From positions 1-64,000 of the forward strand of contig JAYKGU010000234.1 of assembly GCA_035285585.1 (NCBI GenBank): 64,000 bases of DNA, read 5' to 3'. The position numbers and the translations under genes were made by a program. Source of the stretch: JAYKGU01 sp035285585 (GTDB lineage Bacteria; Cyanobacteriota; Cyanobacteriia; CAKZMO01). Positions within the stretch are counted from its first letter, which is position 1. The number at the start of each line of letters is the position of its first letter. Under the pieces are notes generated by a model. It was not told the DNA's origin. It did not search any database and saw only the letters and a list, made by a program, of their open reading frames with translations. Of the stretch, positions 53,701-58,814 are shown in pieces.

Positions 53701-54294
53701 CAAATTGCGCTGTCTACTGGGGTGGATGATAGTGGGGTGTTTGAACTTAACTTCAATGACGATCGCTACCTGCCCTTTGAAGGTACGGGAGCTGTTTCTA
53801 GCTGGCTGCTGGAGATGCCCCTGTCTACGAACGCCATCGATTTCGATACCATCAGCGATGTGGTGATCAACTTGCGCTACATGTGCAAGACCGATGGCGG
53901 TCAGTTTAGGCAGCAGGTCATGAATCTGAATGCGGTGAAAGCCTATCAGGGCAGCCGCCTATTCAGCATTGCCCATGAGTTTGCCGCCCAGTGGCATGCC
54001 TTTAAGAACGACGACCTGGAGGTTGACACCCTGCCCCTGCCCCTGCCGCCCAATGCGTTTCCGCCCAATGTAGAAGTGGACATGGACACCGTTGTCATCA
54101 GGCATGTCTTTGCCGCCGACGCAGAGGGCAACCTCGAGGAGGTCACGGATCAGTTCGCTGACCTGCCCCTGGCCCTGGCCCCTGGAACCTCGGCCTCAAG
54201 CTTTAACCTGACGGCGACTGCAGATTTTGATAAGGCCGCTGCCGAAAACCTCTGGATCCTCGTTACCTACGAAGGTCAACTGCGTGGCAGCTAA
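35722..54294 (+). CDS. giant TcA-type toxin subunit with LamG array
   Basis: About 6190 aa, against roughly 2500 for known TcA pore subunits. Residues 1-395 are VRP1-like, with CDHCRSIFGPAAYFVDLLRF (about 117-136) and CENTFDLVPYINLVNEVLE (about 172). About 400-3430 are LamG/concanavalin-like domains. TcA shell sequence resumes at about 3439 (SWPDLAAIVTLQRDTDLPLE), with ALQLYVQRCLMNLERG near 4066. A thirteenth LamG-like unit lies at about 4510-4980. The C-terminal part has FHIPFLIANQLNANQNFEAA (5293), YWDRVEDRLYKIRHSLNIDG, pore-forming helices and a TcB-binding region (5900-6100). I start at ATG 35722; the frame opens 51 bases earlier at TTG. By family precedent it forms a pentameric bell that binds cells and injects the TcB/C cargo. 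Confidence 0.93.
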   Translation: MSTLKLLPALESLKAFQETHPDFSTVGQILALSETAFVDRFADDAFGGDSRQARRAYREAQRIQELTTLLWVNLKDTVGSPYTQATLFNTVPDTFLDHQGLIPGYDRLFGSLDFIECDHCRSIFGPAAYFVDLLRFIETHIPQDQIQDDTGRLSGHRLVDRQPRIFRLPLSCENTFDLVPYINLVNEVLEDVVRTAQSPDPYALLAEAEFPQSLPFHLPLAEIRLYLEQLKLRLENIYRLFGVRKPAIAQEILELSPQEATLLGQEVTTEAALNRRYGVDDVLATGQGSLEDVAVFLEQTGLTRPELDKLLYLDLSEAEVQVGLLRLSFINATGDGQGALTIEATTDPTTGKSYDRLVNLTLPKLDRIYRFLKLARKLEWSFADLDWALRSLTPAYPAEAVLQFDGINDFVEIPNTGDLRLTDGSTTTEPALTLEAWVWLDSVGHHPIIAQGDPDGSPAQYLLWITPTGRLSFYSYFEGDPQATLADSGDRAIDDRGNLPPRTSDGSLPPNAPGINLTSAGQVPLQRFTHIAVTVNEPSTGVAGHYHTRFYINGVLDTTWSLKVSIPLDGSSTDPATAILYLGTYHNQDFLAGSLSEVRLWNRIRSGAELQRDRLTRLRGTENGLLAYWPLVDRPDGILTDYRVGNAHPGYLGGVSHSALPRWIQRDLVLTPLPTAIADTALRFNGRDDYLATDAFPAVDLHTFTLEARVRITGTGAQGLITLGNAARDGLQNDSLQIGWSLEPDGDNWRSVLQSANITTELRSDFIAQTEVEAGVHLAVVVELLPATAPQSDRQVKASFFVNGAAHSEIQGTWTPRPSLGDRDAIPPAFPSQGGDLYLGRGFGDRTYLQGTLQEVRIWRISRSQTELQQTLHQQLTGAEAGLIGYWRLDTLATDGLLPDLSFSHAALTAGGILAIYQPQARTYPEVLLPAPLAQSDRVLQFDAQHYVVTVVNAQAKGQVAGLGHHEQLTLELWVWAEEATRRDRKQVLLTQGDAETGLSLYLFEGSLYAHAWCYHFDGTPISQETLVSNNFPSQQWNQITWVYDEITSTEGVYYGLYVNGTLAAETPTGFRLDQVGPMHLGGLTPEVMTRFHDGESLGSAHYLAGQLTDLRLWRVALSATTITSPLADRHPRHIPPAPSPDLLCYLPLMEGYGAPVGNHAGLRYAPSSDDPTLLTPVIYDQTPQAQDGHLVVGPDPVPPKWADTPLPPIYPDTALTLNGGSLWLPDTATLGLVNSAFTLELWVKVDSSESPAIDPAVAEPVVESAMALLRGGPQIALTLEPATGILQAQLGSQSLTAAVPLEAGQWHHIAWRFDPEPPATQTLFIDGEEQGTQPNSSALIETVQLVLGEGFRGHLSELRIWNLAHTEGAIATQAQRRLSGTEAGLQGYWVFDGDPAQRWIDAVAGHTAQLDSLTDPLPAAAWVAVETAFPRQEWGLSLNQDAAVLEVIELPTLAIPPQGTLEIWGQFNRNQPQTFLDASTPTASFRLSLAADQTLRFAVTNGAGETAIAELNLAPLPLALDDTVQSIVATWDVSTTTVLSLSLGDSLVFAQAAGSGLPPLATTSVGLAKSSESPMTGRLHQLRLWDHVRALYTLQAARRADLHGDEPGLLVYLPLDETTGTRLNAPGLSPTIAFAKALPIPQTTPQWVEADWAIVFRGNNQINRPDNVLSQNQGDYIDFAPYVPGQQGTIALWVKFDPNREQVILDASNDTGANNREDKYFVLEVYRRSPRSIALRFRIEEVEDINLIATIPLENLADDFDQHWHLIRCTWQYNPQEPSVVGQLYLDADRVAPLEQEGRASLSGRVPEFLSLFFGKNRGTYQVVANNPFRGELRQLQVWDRVLTEAELTALTEITQEPTTGLILDLPIDTGRGTQLRNTATPPTDGFPSTFTLMRVPEIGAAPAGEIAAGEIAAGDRFWILLDYAVQLNGTDQFIGLPEPLPWPSGSLGLWLRFTVSEDSGPQILLDASGNDATPFFVLDLLNTQLRFWLDDVATGIQIDLSNLAHTSPRWHYLFATWQIEANTATLQLAFDDRPLVTTEIIHLPDTLATRNPYIGMRRGEADALADYQAFAGEIRQMDLWSTIQSLADVRRSQLYSLDARGPAVDLSLSRVTSLPIEAGSGTELDNGDGAAPAQLYTRLLARPQWQRIPGRLWQFDQSYAVLPTLPDLGITDGDFTLEGWVRLPDLAGSQPILGTRGPIDPASPEIFALTIVNGTPQVQIQGQNLTASDLSLSPNQWHQVALRYQQGVLSLWLDGTASATTLMALPPLTAQRHLYVAHWRLATAAGSWEDAALIGQIDELRIWAVALTDIALQSASPLRLAADTPGLSALWRFDEAQRWTVRDRSPRRHHRNLLGTAETIQFAPAQPPIALHTQVLALDGYNDYLDLGNPTLAGSTAWTLAFWYRCAQTDGTQVLVSQANRFQASVVDGCFQMEWQEAGTRAWEEAFFVTPEIWHQVALVNDGTHLQIVHDGVAVGEARPATLPPDQGTPLWLGTDADLQPDRYFQGHLAQVELWNLARPVEAIAATRLHPLSGREPGLLAYWPIEEAPGAVLYDQTEAWPAAQLIAGLENTAEKWQAPPPPIATALSALVLDGRDDHIFLGDLAQFSLEEGFVVAVWLRLSSTADRGAVLGSSIGQTQANGLCLGVGDRRPTLQLADLVVQADTALDDQWHYLVWHYDAGTHTVQIWQDGTVIASGTATLTLPSDAMAYLGRWQTWDADMQQGVDHFFPGRIGEVSLWQGIRPSEAITAPRLQRLVGNEPGLLAYWIFDDAHEVRIPAQIGRGDYYLLLRSTLTLQPPLWQTIDTHPIWRTPLLQTALNFDGERQFLALEGFTPSPDSFTIEAWINNLQVQGESRPRQETPILWRGQQTSDDWETDFELRVNQNGQLTFYYRPAADADSDRLASLVAPNSFPVNQFIHVAVTVADADETTLRLWVNGETVATITQPASPRNGGPVLKLGWGNGAGPVAFFRGLMQEVRLWSTARSEAELRAEMHRPLADPVRQPALIGYWPLVTLQAGRFTPDRSAGNRPFRLGGLESSRRPDVVTLVQREPGFLDPGQSVLTLSDSTALPGELPIPPFNATVGPNRQQRTIEVWFRSENPLLTRSQVIYREGDADQGLSITLEAGVLIFRGYNRSVEVSAWDNSITTDRVRARRWHHAVLVLNGRADVQDNGFCALLDGQMIGSLPGAQLGGAIAPIAIGGIAFTPRIEPAATDIPATATAVQKTGNWHTTAAGYLHDRGKLKGAKSLTFPISQPSGTYRLFLHYPTDNPLAPAQANNVPVTVTHGAGTTSLTLDLRQGGGDRPIELGVFELASGTPQVVLETTNTAGLVIVEKLRLVPLHYQQPAPPPTPLTTAIQTEDDWLDGQIKEVRIWEAVRLRDDLWQTRHDISTVDAALRQHLLFHWETQSLPADSPAVQPLRLTERPSYRGMAATLSWPDLAAIVTLQRDTDLPLERLAVLWSSLRYFGNGDDLTLFDTLFNPRGTADSNRWNYFPSEPRRWQVSSTDPDQRAIRSRLMAAFRVSQADLNRMVAAVAGVENVTELEAVDLDGDTLTQLYRLALLTQVLDLSVPDVLILMARLQQEVGLNPLANLTLVDIAQLRERVTWMQESGIDLTEYEFLVANQPDRRIAPPYNDGSLVDIATDVLAQVQPILLSPTTLVSQDPIISEGVARAVYDDLLRPTDGEAQAEEVTLTLPISDGEGLQITLAVLSPRFDQYDNRQVILTALGYDSLADQADREALAALASSITEAVTDRLRGLHRDLDTSLTNALATLLDTSADRLEAIFDRTEGNFYGNSQLKSAALLRVLNEMAVSRVVERQSDSVKDLLADLDRLYKILFFLSQFDLTTEELETLLETPAIFGLADDRLLTPQFADLERLYRFGQLKTRLRDPGNRLLELIQVKTETAEAIAALTGWPASEIRTLATGLGINDPADYTTLAVLDQLHQGFRFLTALGTDAASLLELAKLPNADFAAYRRQAVTLQNLLRARYTEDQWPQVWTPIHDRLATQQRDSLTAYALESLGDRISGRKSPDLLYEYLLIDVQTSSAVQTSRIVQAIAALQLYVQRCLMNLERGVDPNRIPQNEWLWMKNYRVWEANRKVFLYPENYIEPELRDTKTPLFADLESELQQSDVNKDTVAAAYTRYLDRFAEVANLTIVGSYLDTPELNLDGSAERDATLYLVGRNEATQEYYLRSRVQKGEVAEWKPWEKIDVSINAKFVSPVVAFNKLFLFWAELQENFVTEDRIWINRSRNSSGTYDRPYDQLGNFIELQSNTDVNDNRLDTVNSDVIITDTDINSAENRTLRERFNQLVQLRRQGETIADRDKLNFPTVDDGGNSVLSLTYRVNYTFSERYFIFLVPFTRVVSGSQTITLDSNAVSPIAPAGNWSNYSYEIISFRKRRTLFPADTYNELDGGFINIQTHVINDKHGVIQQVNRPVSKPIIKYTYYNFSRTWVQPQTYAQLEVQLNEWRQRQPKWQRVYAQRWRESFSGPPQSRSPEPIDDLRVFQVEGAATLVRQIPSGFSPQTLTLSFWLRVNPFGEFMFADVDRPADPGSFQLFQYGTGSNILRGVLARPVEAIGEEPQIYQTVNHSQNGLADVNKAITALQTFKGNTSTANRNALAQAFQTINPDVASTTIAQARQAGDRLTDSSPGDQLATAVVASADAARTAISSLVQNPPAAAPAQRGVTVINALVTVGEQAIAAAAAARLVLAAIPGTNIPDNLVPESARTALAAVRTAASNARTYAAYDLTAPGTVQALIAAGRLEAPERNEPAPTEQQIRDAINNAVDEFITTALSNTQTVLTNVQPILSQTKDVKAQTPKWQLALPRLQLTLGNSTQSMQPFALPSQGQNDVWRHIALVLQYQSQSNPNGYRVTTHVHTADPTNNNPRSETFFLATSSLPAGARLRLGATNNPDNNFSGNNANQVPSVQPWMSEFRWWNEARSQPTIGQERFFQQNGDTDRLIHIPLDRSGSSEDALLLVSDREPNLGLQRTFATVVLSQSRERLLLLYGDVPVTSGQETDGLIRTFRSNAVDQRFNFFLRPNSQNYEDLSLSDANTPFIGLEGRPGLSAENYAENRVYSLERYAPGDRQRIQQVAGLLPLPTDIDNARTAFADNASNSDVLLRDSVNDNRLIDPVETSVLDVHNQPGWYVLDIGDSQFLVTVAGSNNAVPQTAEQRLEYVNPSRISNTAAVDVGLRYTIDRALANPSALHFARLNTFAVQSLSDRLFAEGIDGLLSLASQSLPEPDFDSLTGNNATNITIQGPNDGNIIDFEGSYGIYYWEIFFHIPFLIANQLNANQNFEAAQNWYHYIFNPTTPEVDKNGVADPGNTRYWRFRPFRGEPIETLVQILTNQNALRAYREDPFDPHAIARLRINAYQKAVVMKYIDNLLDWGDTLFRQDTRESINEAILLYVLAFNLLGPRPRIRQTRPFETVGTYEDVQADLARAQIPDLPDFLANATDPGIPPNLQIPFNPHRTVSTRFCTPENEQFVGYWDRVEDRLYKIRHSLNIDGVFRSLALFQPPIDPAALVNAVAGGGLAGALASGVGASSQPVPHYRYSFMLNTAKEMASTVMGLGSALLDALEKKDAEALALLQQTHEAALLDLTTDIKQMQIRAAETSLSALETGLASAEFRRNWYQTRIDDNLSQKERDQINLIISSTVIKTTASVMEFGASFSSAIPQITVGGSGAFGSPVATVETGGDDFADVFSKAAAALKIVSEVLSDSANIVGMKASYERRKAEWEQQRDLAVFEITQIQSQIAEAALQIQIAQRELEIHQRTIEQHREVGAFYRQKFTNEELYTWMSSRLSGLYFQTYKLAYDLAKQAERAYQFEFGATDTYISFGHWDSRRRGLLAGEALLLDLGRLEKSALDQDSRYLEITKPISLLRLDPLAFLDLKTTGRCQFKLDELLFDRDFPGHYFRIIKAVSLSIPAVVGPYQTVKATLTQTGHQTLLAPDLGGVQYLLGETNGTIPGSIRADWRANQQIALSTGVDDSGVFELNFNDDRYLPFEGTGAVSSWLLEMPLSTNAIDFDTISDVVINLRYMCKTDGGQFRQQVMNLNAVKAYQGSRLFSIAHEFAAQWHAFKNDDLEVDTLPLPLPPNAFPPNVEVDMDTVVIRHVFAADAEGNLEEVTDQFADLPLALAPGTSASSFNLTATADFDKAAAENLWILVTYEGQLRGS
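36900..46020 (+). other. array of about twelve LamG/concanavalin-like domains inside the TcA
   Basis: Each unit of about 190-230 aa starts with a strand like LQFDGINDFVEIP, ALRFNGRDDYLATD or VLALDGYNDYLDLG. Each has a central FTLEAWV/FTLELWV strand and a GSLSEVRLWNRIRS-type helix, and most end in GLLAYWPL. Approximate unit starts: 36918, 37761, 38534, 39361, 40027, 40681, 41494, 42178, 42850, 43494, 44182 and 44914. Such domains usually bind glycans or act as spacers. Units are diverged in sequence, which argues against recent tandem duplication. The array sits between the two halves of the VRP1-type region. Confidence 0.85.
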
Positions 54295-54399
54295 GGAGAT
54301 TTCCAAGGGAAAAAATTACCTTGGTTGAACGGTTAGTAGGGGGCAAATGGCCATTTGCCCCTACGTCGTCCGGTAGGATCATTCTCAAAAATCTCCTAA
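54292..54399. mobile_element. 108-bp MITE-like element, copy 2
   Basis: Same length, orientation and core as copy 1 (27822-27929). It starts TAAGGAGATTTCC, has the palindromic core at 54336-54364 and ends AAAATCTCCTAA. Its first three bases are the TAA stop codon of the giant TcA gene. Confidence 0.75.
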
Positions 54400-55040
54400 C
54401 TACTCGTTTGGCTCCCACCCCACGCAACTTCCAACGCCAGCGCCCGGATCATCGTATTGATTCCCCCAATGGCTCTGGGATTAAACCTGAATTCTATTCT
54501 TGGCAAGGCTTCCCGCCTTAAGCTGATGCCCCTGGACGTCATAACCCGCATCAAACTTCTGTAAAATCTGCCGTGACTCTTCGGCGTTTTCGAGAATGTC
54601 CTCAAGAATTCGATATGGCCCTACGGGCTAAGGTTTGAGTGTGGAACCCGCGCGACGCGGGGGTTCCACACCTCTTGAATGTCCTAACGCGAAAGCGTAA
54701 CGCCATAATTCTCATAAGGGAGCGCAGCTAAATCTTCGACGGCAACGAAATTTCTCTCTTCTGACATAAGATTTCCTTATAGGAAATGAGCCAACTTTGA
54801 GAATTCGCATCTATTTGTTTAAAGGCAATCAGAGTAAAAACCGCAGGCAAATTCTCTGTATCGATTGCCTGATGGGAGTTTTGAGCCTTAAGATCCCTGT
54901 TGTACGAAGTCTTGAAGGCGAGCAGATATCTCTTTAATGGAGAGTGAATTCAGTATTGCCCATTTGTACCAATTTCGCGAAAATTGGCAAATTGTGTCAG
55001 AATGTTTCTTCTCGTCTGGTAACATCTGGGCTGCTGCATC
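54400..55040. other. non-coding region after the TcA gene
   Basis: About 640 bases holding a degenerate minus-strand gene (listed separately) and AT-rich sequence, including GAAAATTGGCAAATTGTGTC near 54980, probably the promoter region of the STAND gene. A GTGTGGAACC/GGTTCCACAC hairpin (about 54639-54671) lies in the degenerate gene. No intact gene is supported. Confidence 0.45.
54481..54767 (-). pseudogene. degenerate small gene of unknown family
   Basis: From ATG 54767, preceded by AAGGAAATCTT, a frame reads MSEERNFVAVEDLAALPYEN and then YGVTLSR before a stop at 54684. Further along, in another frame (54609-54481), protein-like sequence resumes as ILEDILENAEESRQILQKFD and then AGYDVQGHQLKAGS, to a stop. 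Between them lies a GTGTGGAACC hairpin repeat. I read it as one short gene broken by insertion or frameshift. The family is not recognised. Confidence 0.4.
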
Positions 55041-58000
55041 ATGGCTACGCTCAAAGCTTCACCCCAAGGCCTCGTACGCATTAAGCAGGCCAGAACCAGT
55101 AAGGGTTGGGCCTCAAGCGATTTCCGCTGGATTGAGTCTGCCAGCGCCATCCTCGGCACCTCCTGGGAAGAGGATGGCGTACTGGCCGTTGGCGTTTCGG
55201 AAGGCACCTGGAAGCGATTTCTCGCCGGGAAATATCCCATTAATGCCGACGCCTTTCGGGCTTACTGTCAGGTTTTAGGGGTGGACTGGGAATCCGTGGT
55301 GGAAGCCCCACAGGTTGAGTCTTCTGCCTCCCCTGCCGCCCCGTCGGAAATTGGCCTACATTCTGCCAGGCTGCCATGTTCTGGCCCGCTCACGGATTGG
55401 GGGGCAGCACCGGATGTCTCTATTTTCTATGGTCGCCAAATAGAGCTAGAGACGGTGCGTCGGTGGATTGTCCAGGAACGCTGCCGTTTGATTACCCTGC
55501 TCGGGATGGGTGGCATTGGCAAGACATCGCTATCCGTCAAACTGGCCCAGGAGCTTGTGCGGGCGGAGCAGGCGGCCACTATCCAGTATGTGATCTGGCG
55601 ATCGCTCCGTAACGCCCCCGCCGTTGAGGAAGTCCTGGCTGACTTAATTTATGTGCTTTCGGGCCAGCAGGAAACTCACCTGCCCAGCAACCTGGAGGGT
55701 AAACTCTCCCGTCTGCTGCATTATCTCCGCACCTGCCGCTGTCTGTTGGTTTTGGATAATGCGGAGTCGATTTTGCAGGCGGGTGACCGCACGGGACGCT
55801 ACCGCACGGGCTACGAAGGCTACGGCCAACTGCTGCGCTGCATCGCGGAAACCGCCCACCAGAGCTGTCTGGTCATCACATCACGGGAGAAACCGCAGGG
55901 ATTAACCCCCTTTGAAGGGAAAAGCCTGCCCGTGCGATCGCTCCAGCTCAGCGGCCTGCCTGAACGGGATGGCCGAGAACTTTTCAAGCTAAAAGGCACC
56001 TTCACTGCAACGGAAGCTGAATGGGACACCCTCGTTTCCCGCTATGCTGGAAATCCCCTGGCACTGAAGATCGTTGCATCATCGATTCATGACTACTTTG
56101 ATAGCGATATTTCTACGTTCTTAGACACGATTCACCAGGGTGGATTTCTGTTTGACGACATTCGGGCTTTGCTGGAGCAGCAATTCCAGCGCTTGACGCC
56201 GTTAGAACGGGACATCATGTACTGGTTGGCGATTAACCGTGAGCCTGTCATGTTATCCGAGCTGCAAACGGATTTCATCACCCCCATTCCCCAGCGTGAA
56301 CTGGTCGAATCTCTCAACTCCCTACAGCGGCGATCGCTCATCGAGAAAAGCGACAATCGTTTTACTCAACAACCCGTTGTGATGGAATACGTCACCACAC
56401 AACTCGTTGAACAGCTTTGCGAGGATATTTATAGCGAACAAGGTTCTATTCAAAGTTCTAGTCAAGGTTCTATTCAAGGTTCTATCCAGAACATAAAACC
56501 AAAGCTTTTCATTACCCATGCACTGCTGAAGGCGACCGCCAAGGATTACATTCGAGAAACCCAGGCTAACCTGATTGTGCAGCCCATGATTGATCAACTG
56601 CTGATGGGGTTTGGCAGTGTCGAGGAGATGGGCGATCGCCTCAGTCAAATCCTCTCCAGCCTGCGGGGCAAACCTGTCAGGGAAACCGGCTATGCGGCGG
56701 GTAATGCCATTAACCTACTGCATCAAGCTGGATTTGATTTAACCGGGCTGGACTGTTCCCGGTTGACCCTCTGGCAAGCTTACCTGCAAGGGATCACCCT
56801 GCATAACGTTGACTTTAGCCACTCTGACTTATCCCGCTGCACCTTCACGGAAACCTTGGGCAATATTTTGTGGGCCACCTTCAGTCCCAACGGGCAGCTT
56901 CTCGCAACCTGCGACACCGACTGCCAGGTGCGGATATGGGACGCCCAATCCGGCAAGCTACAGCTCATCTGTCACGGCCATGAAAATTGGGTGCGTTTCG
57001 TCGGGTTCAGCCCCGATGGCAAAACCCTGGCGAGTTGTGGGGCTGATCGCACCATTAAGCTCTGGAATGTGGCCGATGGGGTTTGCATCAAAACCTTGAC
57101 GGGACATGGGCATGAGGTGTTTGCAGTGGCCTATAGTCCCGATGGACAGCAGCTTGCCAGCGCTGGGGGCGATCGCACTATCAAACTCTGGGATGTGCGT
57201 GATGGCCACTGCCGCAATACCTTGACGGGCCACACGGATTGGGTGCGTTCAGTCGCCTTCAGTCCCGATGGTAAAACCCTCGCCAGTAGCGGTTCTGACC
57301 ATACCATTCGGGTGTGGGATGTTGCTACCGGAGCCTGTTTAAAGACGCTGACTGGACATACTGCTTCGGTGGGTTCCGTGGCCTTCAGTCCCGATGGGGA
57401 AGTCCTTGCCAGTGCCAGTGGCGATCGCACCGTCAAACTCTGGGACTACGAAACCGGCGATTGTTTGAGAACCTACACCGGGCACCAGGGCAGCGTTTAT
57501 GCCATCGCCTTTGCAACTGGGGATCTAATTGTTAGTGGCAGTGGCGATCGCACCGTTAAATTTTGGGATTGCTACAGCGATACCTGCGTCAAAACCCTCT
57601 ATGGCCAGACCAATGAAGTGTGCTGTGTGGCGGTAAACGCCAACCATCAAGCGATCGCCTGCGTCAGCCTGGATCAGACCATGCGCCTGTGGGATTATGT
57701 GAGCGGCCAGTGCTTGAAAACCTGGTATGGTCACACGGACTGGGCCTTGCCCGTCGCCTTCAGCCCCGACGGTCGCTATCTGGCAAGCGGCAGCAACGAC
57801 AAAACGGTACGGCTCTGGAACTGGCAGACGGGGGAGTGTTTGAACACCTTGTCGGGTCATACGGATTTCATCTATTCCGTTGCCTTTAGCCCCAGAGGTG
57901 GCCTCCTCGCCAGTGGTAGCACCGATCTGTCGGTACGCCTGTGGCAGGTCGCTTCGGGCCAGTGTGTCCAGGCATTGCTGGGCCATACGGATTGGATTTG

Positions 58001-58709
58001 TGCGATCGCCTTTCATCCTTGCGACCCCATCCTGGCCAGCGCCAGCGCCGATGCCACGGTTAAAGTATGGGATATTCGCACCGGGCAATGTCTGCAAACT
58101 TTGACGGGGCATACCGCGAAACTTCTGGGGGTAGCTTTTAGCCCCGATGGCAAACAGCTCGCCAGTTGTGGGGTCGATCAGACGATTAAGCTGTGGGATG
58201 TCCCATCCGGAAATAACCTGAAGACCTTGCGGGGGCACACCAGCCGGATCTGGGGCGTGGCCTACAGTCCAGACGGTCAAACCCTGGCCAGTTGCAGCAC
58301 GGATCAAACTATCAAGCTCTGGGACATTGGCACTGGTGAAAGCCTGAAGACTTTGACGGGCCATCACAACTGGGTGTTTGCAGTGGCCTTTAGTCCCGAT
58401 GGAAGGCTGCTCGCCAGTGCTTCCCATGATCAGACGGTACGCATCTGGAACCCCAAAACTGGAGAAAGCCTTCAAGTATACGCAGGCCATGCCCATCTGG
58501 TTTCAGCGATCGCCTTCAGCCCTGACAGCACCACCATCGCCAGCGGCTCTCAGGATCAAACCGTGCGGCTCTGGAATGTAAAACGGGGGCAGTGCGATCG
58601 CGTTCTGATTGCCAAACGCCTGTACGAAGGAATGAATTTAACCGGGGTGAAGGGGCTAACGCCTGCGACAATTGCTACCTTGCAGACGTTGGGGGCGATC
58701 GCTCCTTAA
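55041..58709 (+). CDS. STAND protein: HTH-like N-terminus, NB-ARC ATPase, 14 WD40 repeats
   Basis: A 1222-aa cytoplasmic protein. Residues about 5-90 are the N-terminal domain common in cyanobacterial NB-ARC/WD40 proteins (SPQGLVRIKQARTSKGWASS). Residues about 130-440 are NB-ARC with P-loop LLGMGGIGKTSLSVKLAQEL, Walker B CLLVLDNAES and VITSREKP. A helical region and a short pentapeptide-like stretch (LDCSRLTLWQAYLQG) follow. Residues about 610-1190 are 14 WD40 units (FSPDGKTLASCGADRTIKLW type), enough for two seven-bladed propellers. STAND proteins switch by oligomerising on ligand binding, in signalling or defence. It lies between two TcA-type genes; a control or immunity role towards the toxin is only a guess. 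Confidence 0.93.
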   Translation: MATLKASPQGLVRIKQARTSKGWASSDFRWIESASAILGTSWEEDGVLAVGVSEGTWKRFLAGKYPINADAFRAYCQVLGVDWESVVEAPQVESSASPAAPSEIGLHSARLPCSGPLTDWGAAPDVSIFYGRQIELETVRRWIVQERCRLITLLGMGGIGKTSLSVKLAQELVRAEQAATIQYVIWRSLRNAPAVEEVLADLIYVLSGQQETHLPSNLEGKLSRLLHYLRTCRCLLVLDNAESILQAGDRTGRYRTGYEGYGQLLRCIAETAHQSCLVITSREKPQGLTPFEGKSLPVRSLQLSGLPERDGRELFKLKGTFTATEAEWDTLVSRYAGNPLALKIVASSIHDYFDSDISTFLDTIHQGGFLFDDIRALLEQQFQRLTPLERDIMYWLAINREPVMLSELQTDFITPIPQRELVESLNSLQRRSLIEKSDNRFTQQPVVMEYVTTQLVEQLCEDIYSEQGSIQSSSQGSIQGSIQNIKPKLFITHALLKATAKDYIRETQANLIVQPMIDQLLMGFGSVEEMGDRLSQILSSLRGKPVRETGYAAGNAINLLHQAGFDLTGLDCSRLTLWQAYLQGITLHNVDFSHSDLSRCTFTETLGNILWATFSPNGQLLATCDTDCQVRIWDAQSGKLQLICHGHENWVRFVGFSPDGKTLASCGADRTIKLWNVADGVCIKTLTGHGHEVFAVAYSPDGQQLASAGGDRTIKLWDVRDGHCRNTLTGHTDWVRSVAFSPDGKTLASSGSDHTIRVWDVATGACLKTLTGHTASVGSVAFSPDGEVLASASGDRTVKLWDYETGDCLRTYTGHQGSVYAIAFATGDLIVSGSGDRTVKFWDCYSDTCVKTLYGQTNEVCCVAVNANHQAIACVSLDQTMRLWDYVSGQCLKTWYGHTDWALPVAFSPDGRYLASGSNDKTVRLWNWQTGECLNTLSGHTDFIYSVAFSPRGGLLASGSTDLSVRLWQVASGQCVQALLGHTDWICAIAFHPCDPILASASADATVKVWDIRTGQCLQTLTGHTAKLLGVAFSPDGKQLASCGVDQTIKLWDVPSGNNLKTLRGHTSRIWGVAYSPDGQTLASCSTDQTIKLWDIGTGESLKTLTGHHNWVFAVAFSPDGRLLASASHDQTVRIWNPKTGESLQVYAGHAHLVSAIAFSPDSTTIASGSQDQTVRLWNVKRGQCDRVLIAKRLYEGMNLTGVKGLTPATIATLQTLGAIAP

Positions 58710-58749
58710 GATCATAAACTCAAAAATCTGTAAATGATCCTACCTGTAC

Positions 58750-58770
58750 GGGCATGGCATTGCCATGCCC
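58750..58770. terminator. palindrome between convergent genes
   Basis: GGGCATGGCA, one base, then TGCCATGCCC makes a 10-base-pair perfect palindrome. It lies between the stop codons of the rightward STAND gene and the leftward second TcA-like gene. A bidirectional terminator is plausible by position, but there is no U-run on either side. Confidence 0.45.
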
Positions 58771-58814
58771 CTCGAGGAATTTCGCCTTATTCAATCCGCG
58801 TTTCTTAGATTAAA

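Noticed and set aside
35722..54294. The 18.6-kb reading frame as an assembly artefact or a chance open frame
   Set aside because: Recognisable TcA motifs occur at both ends in the expected order, every LamG unit is in frame, and the C-terminal third aligns by eye with an independent paralogue at 58815-64000.
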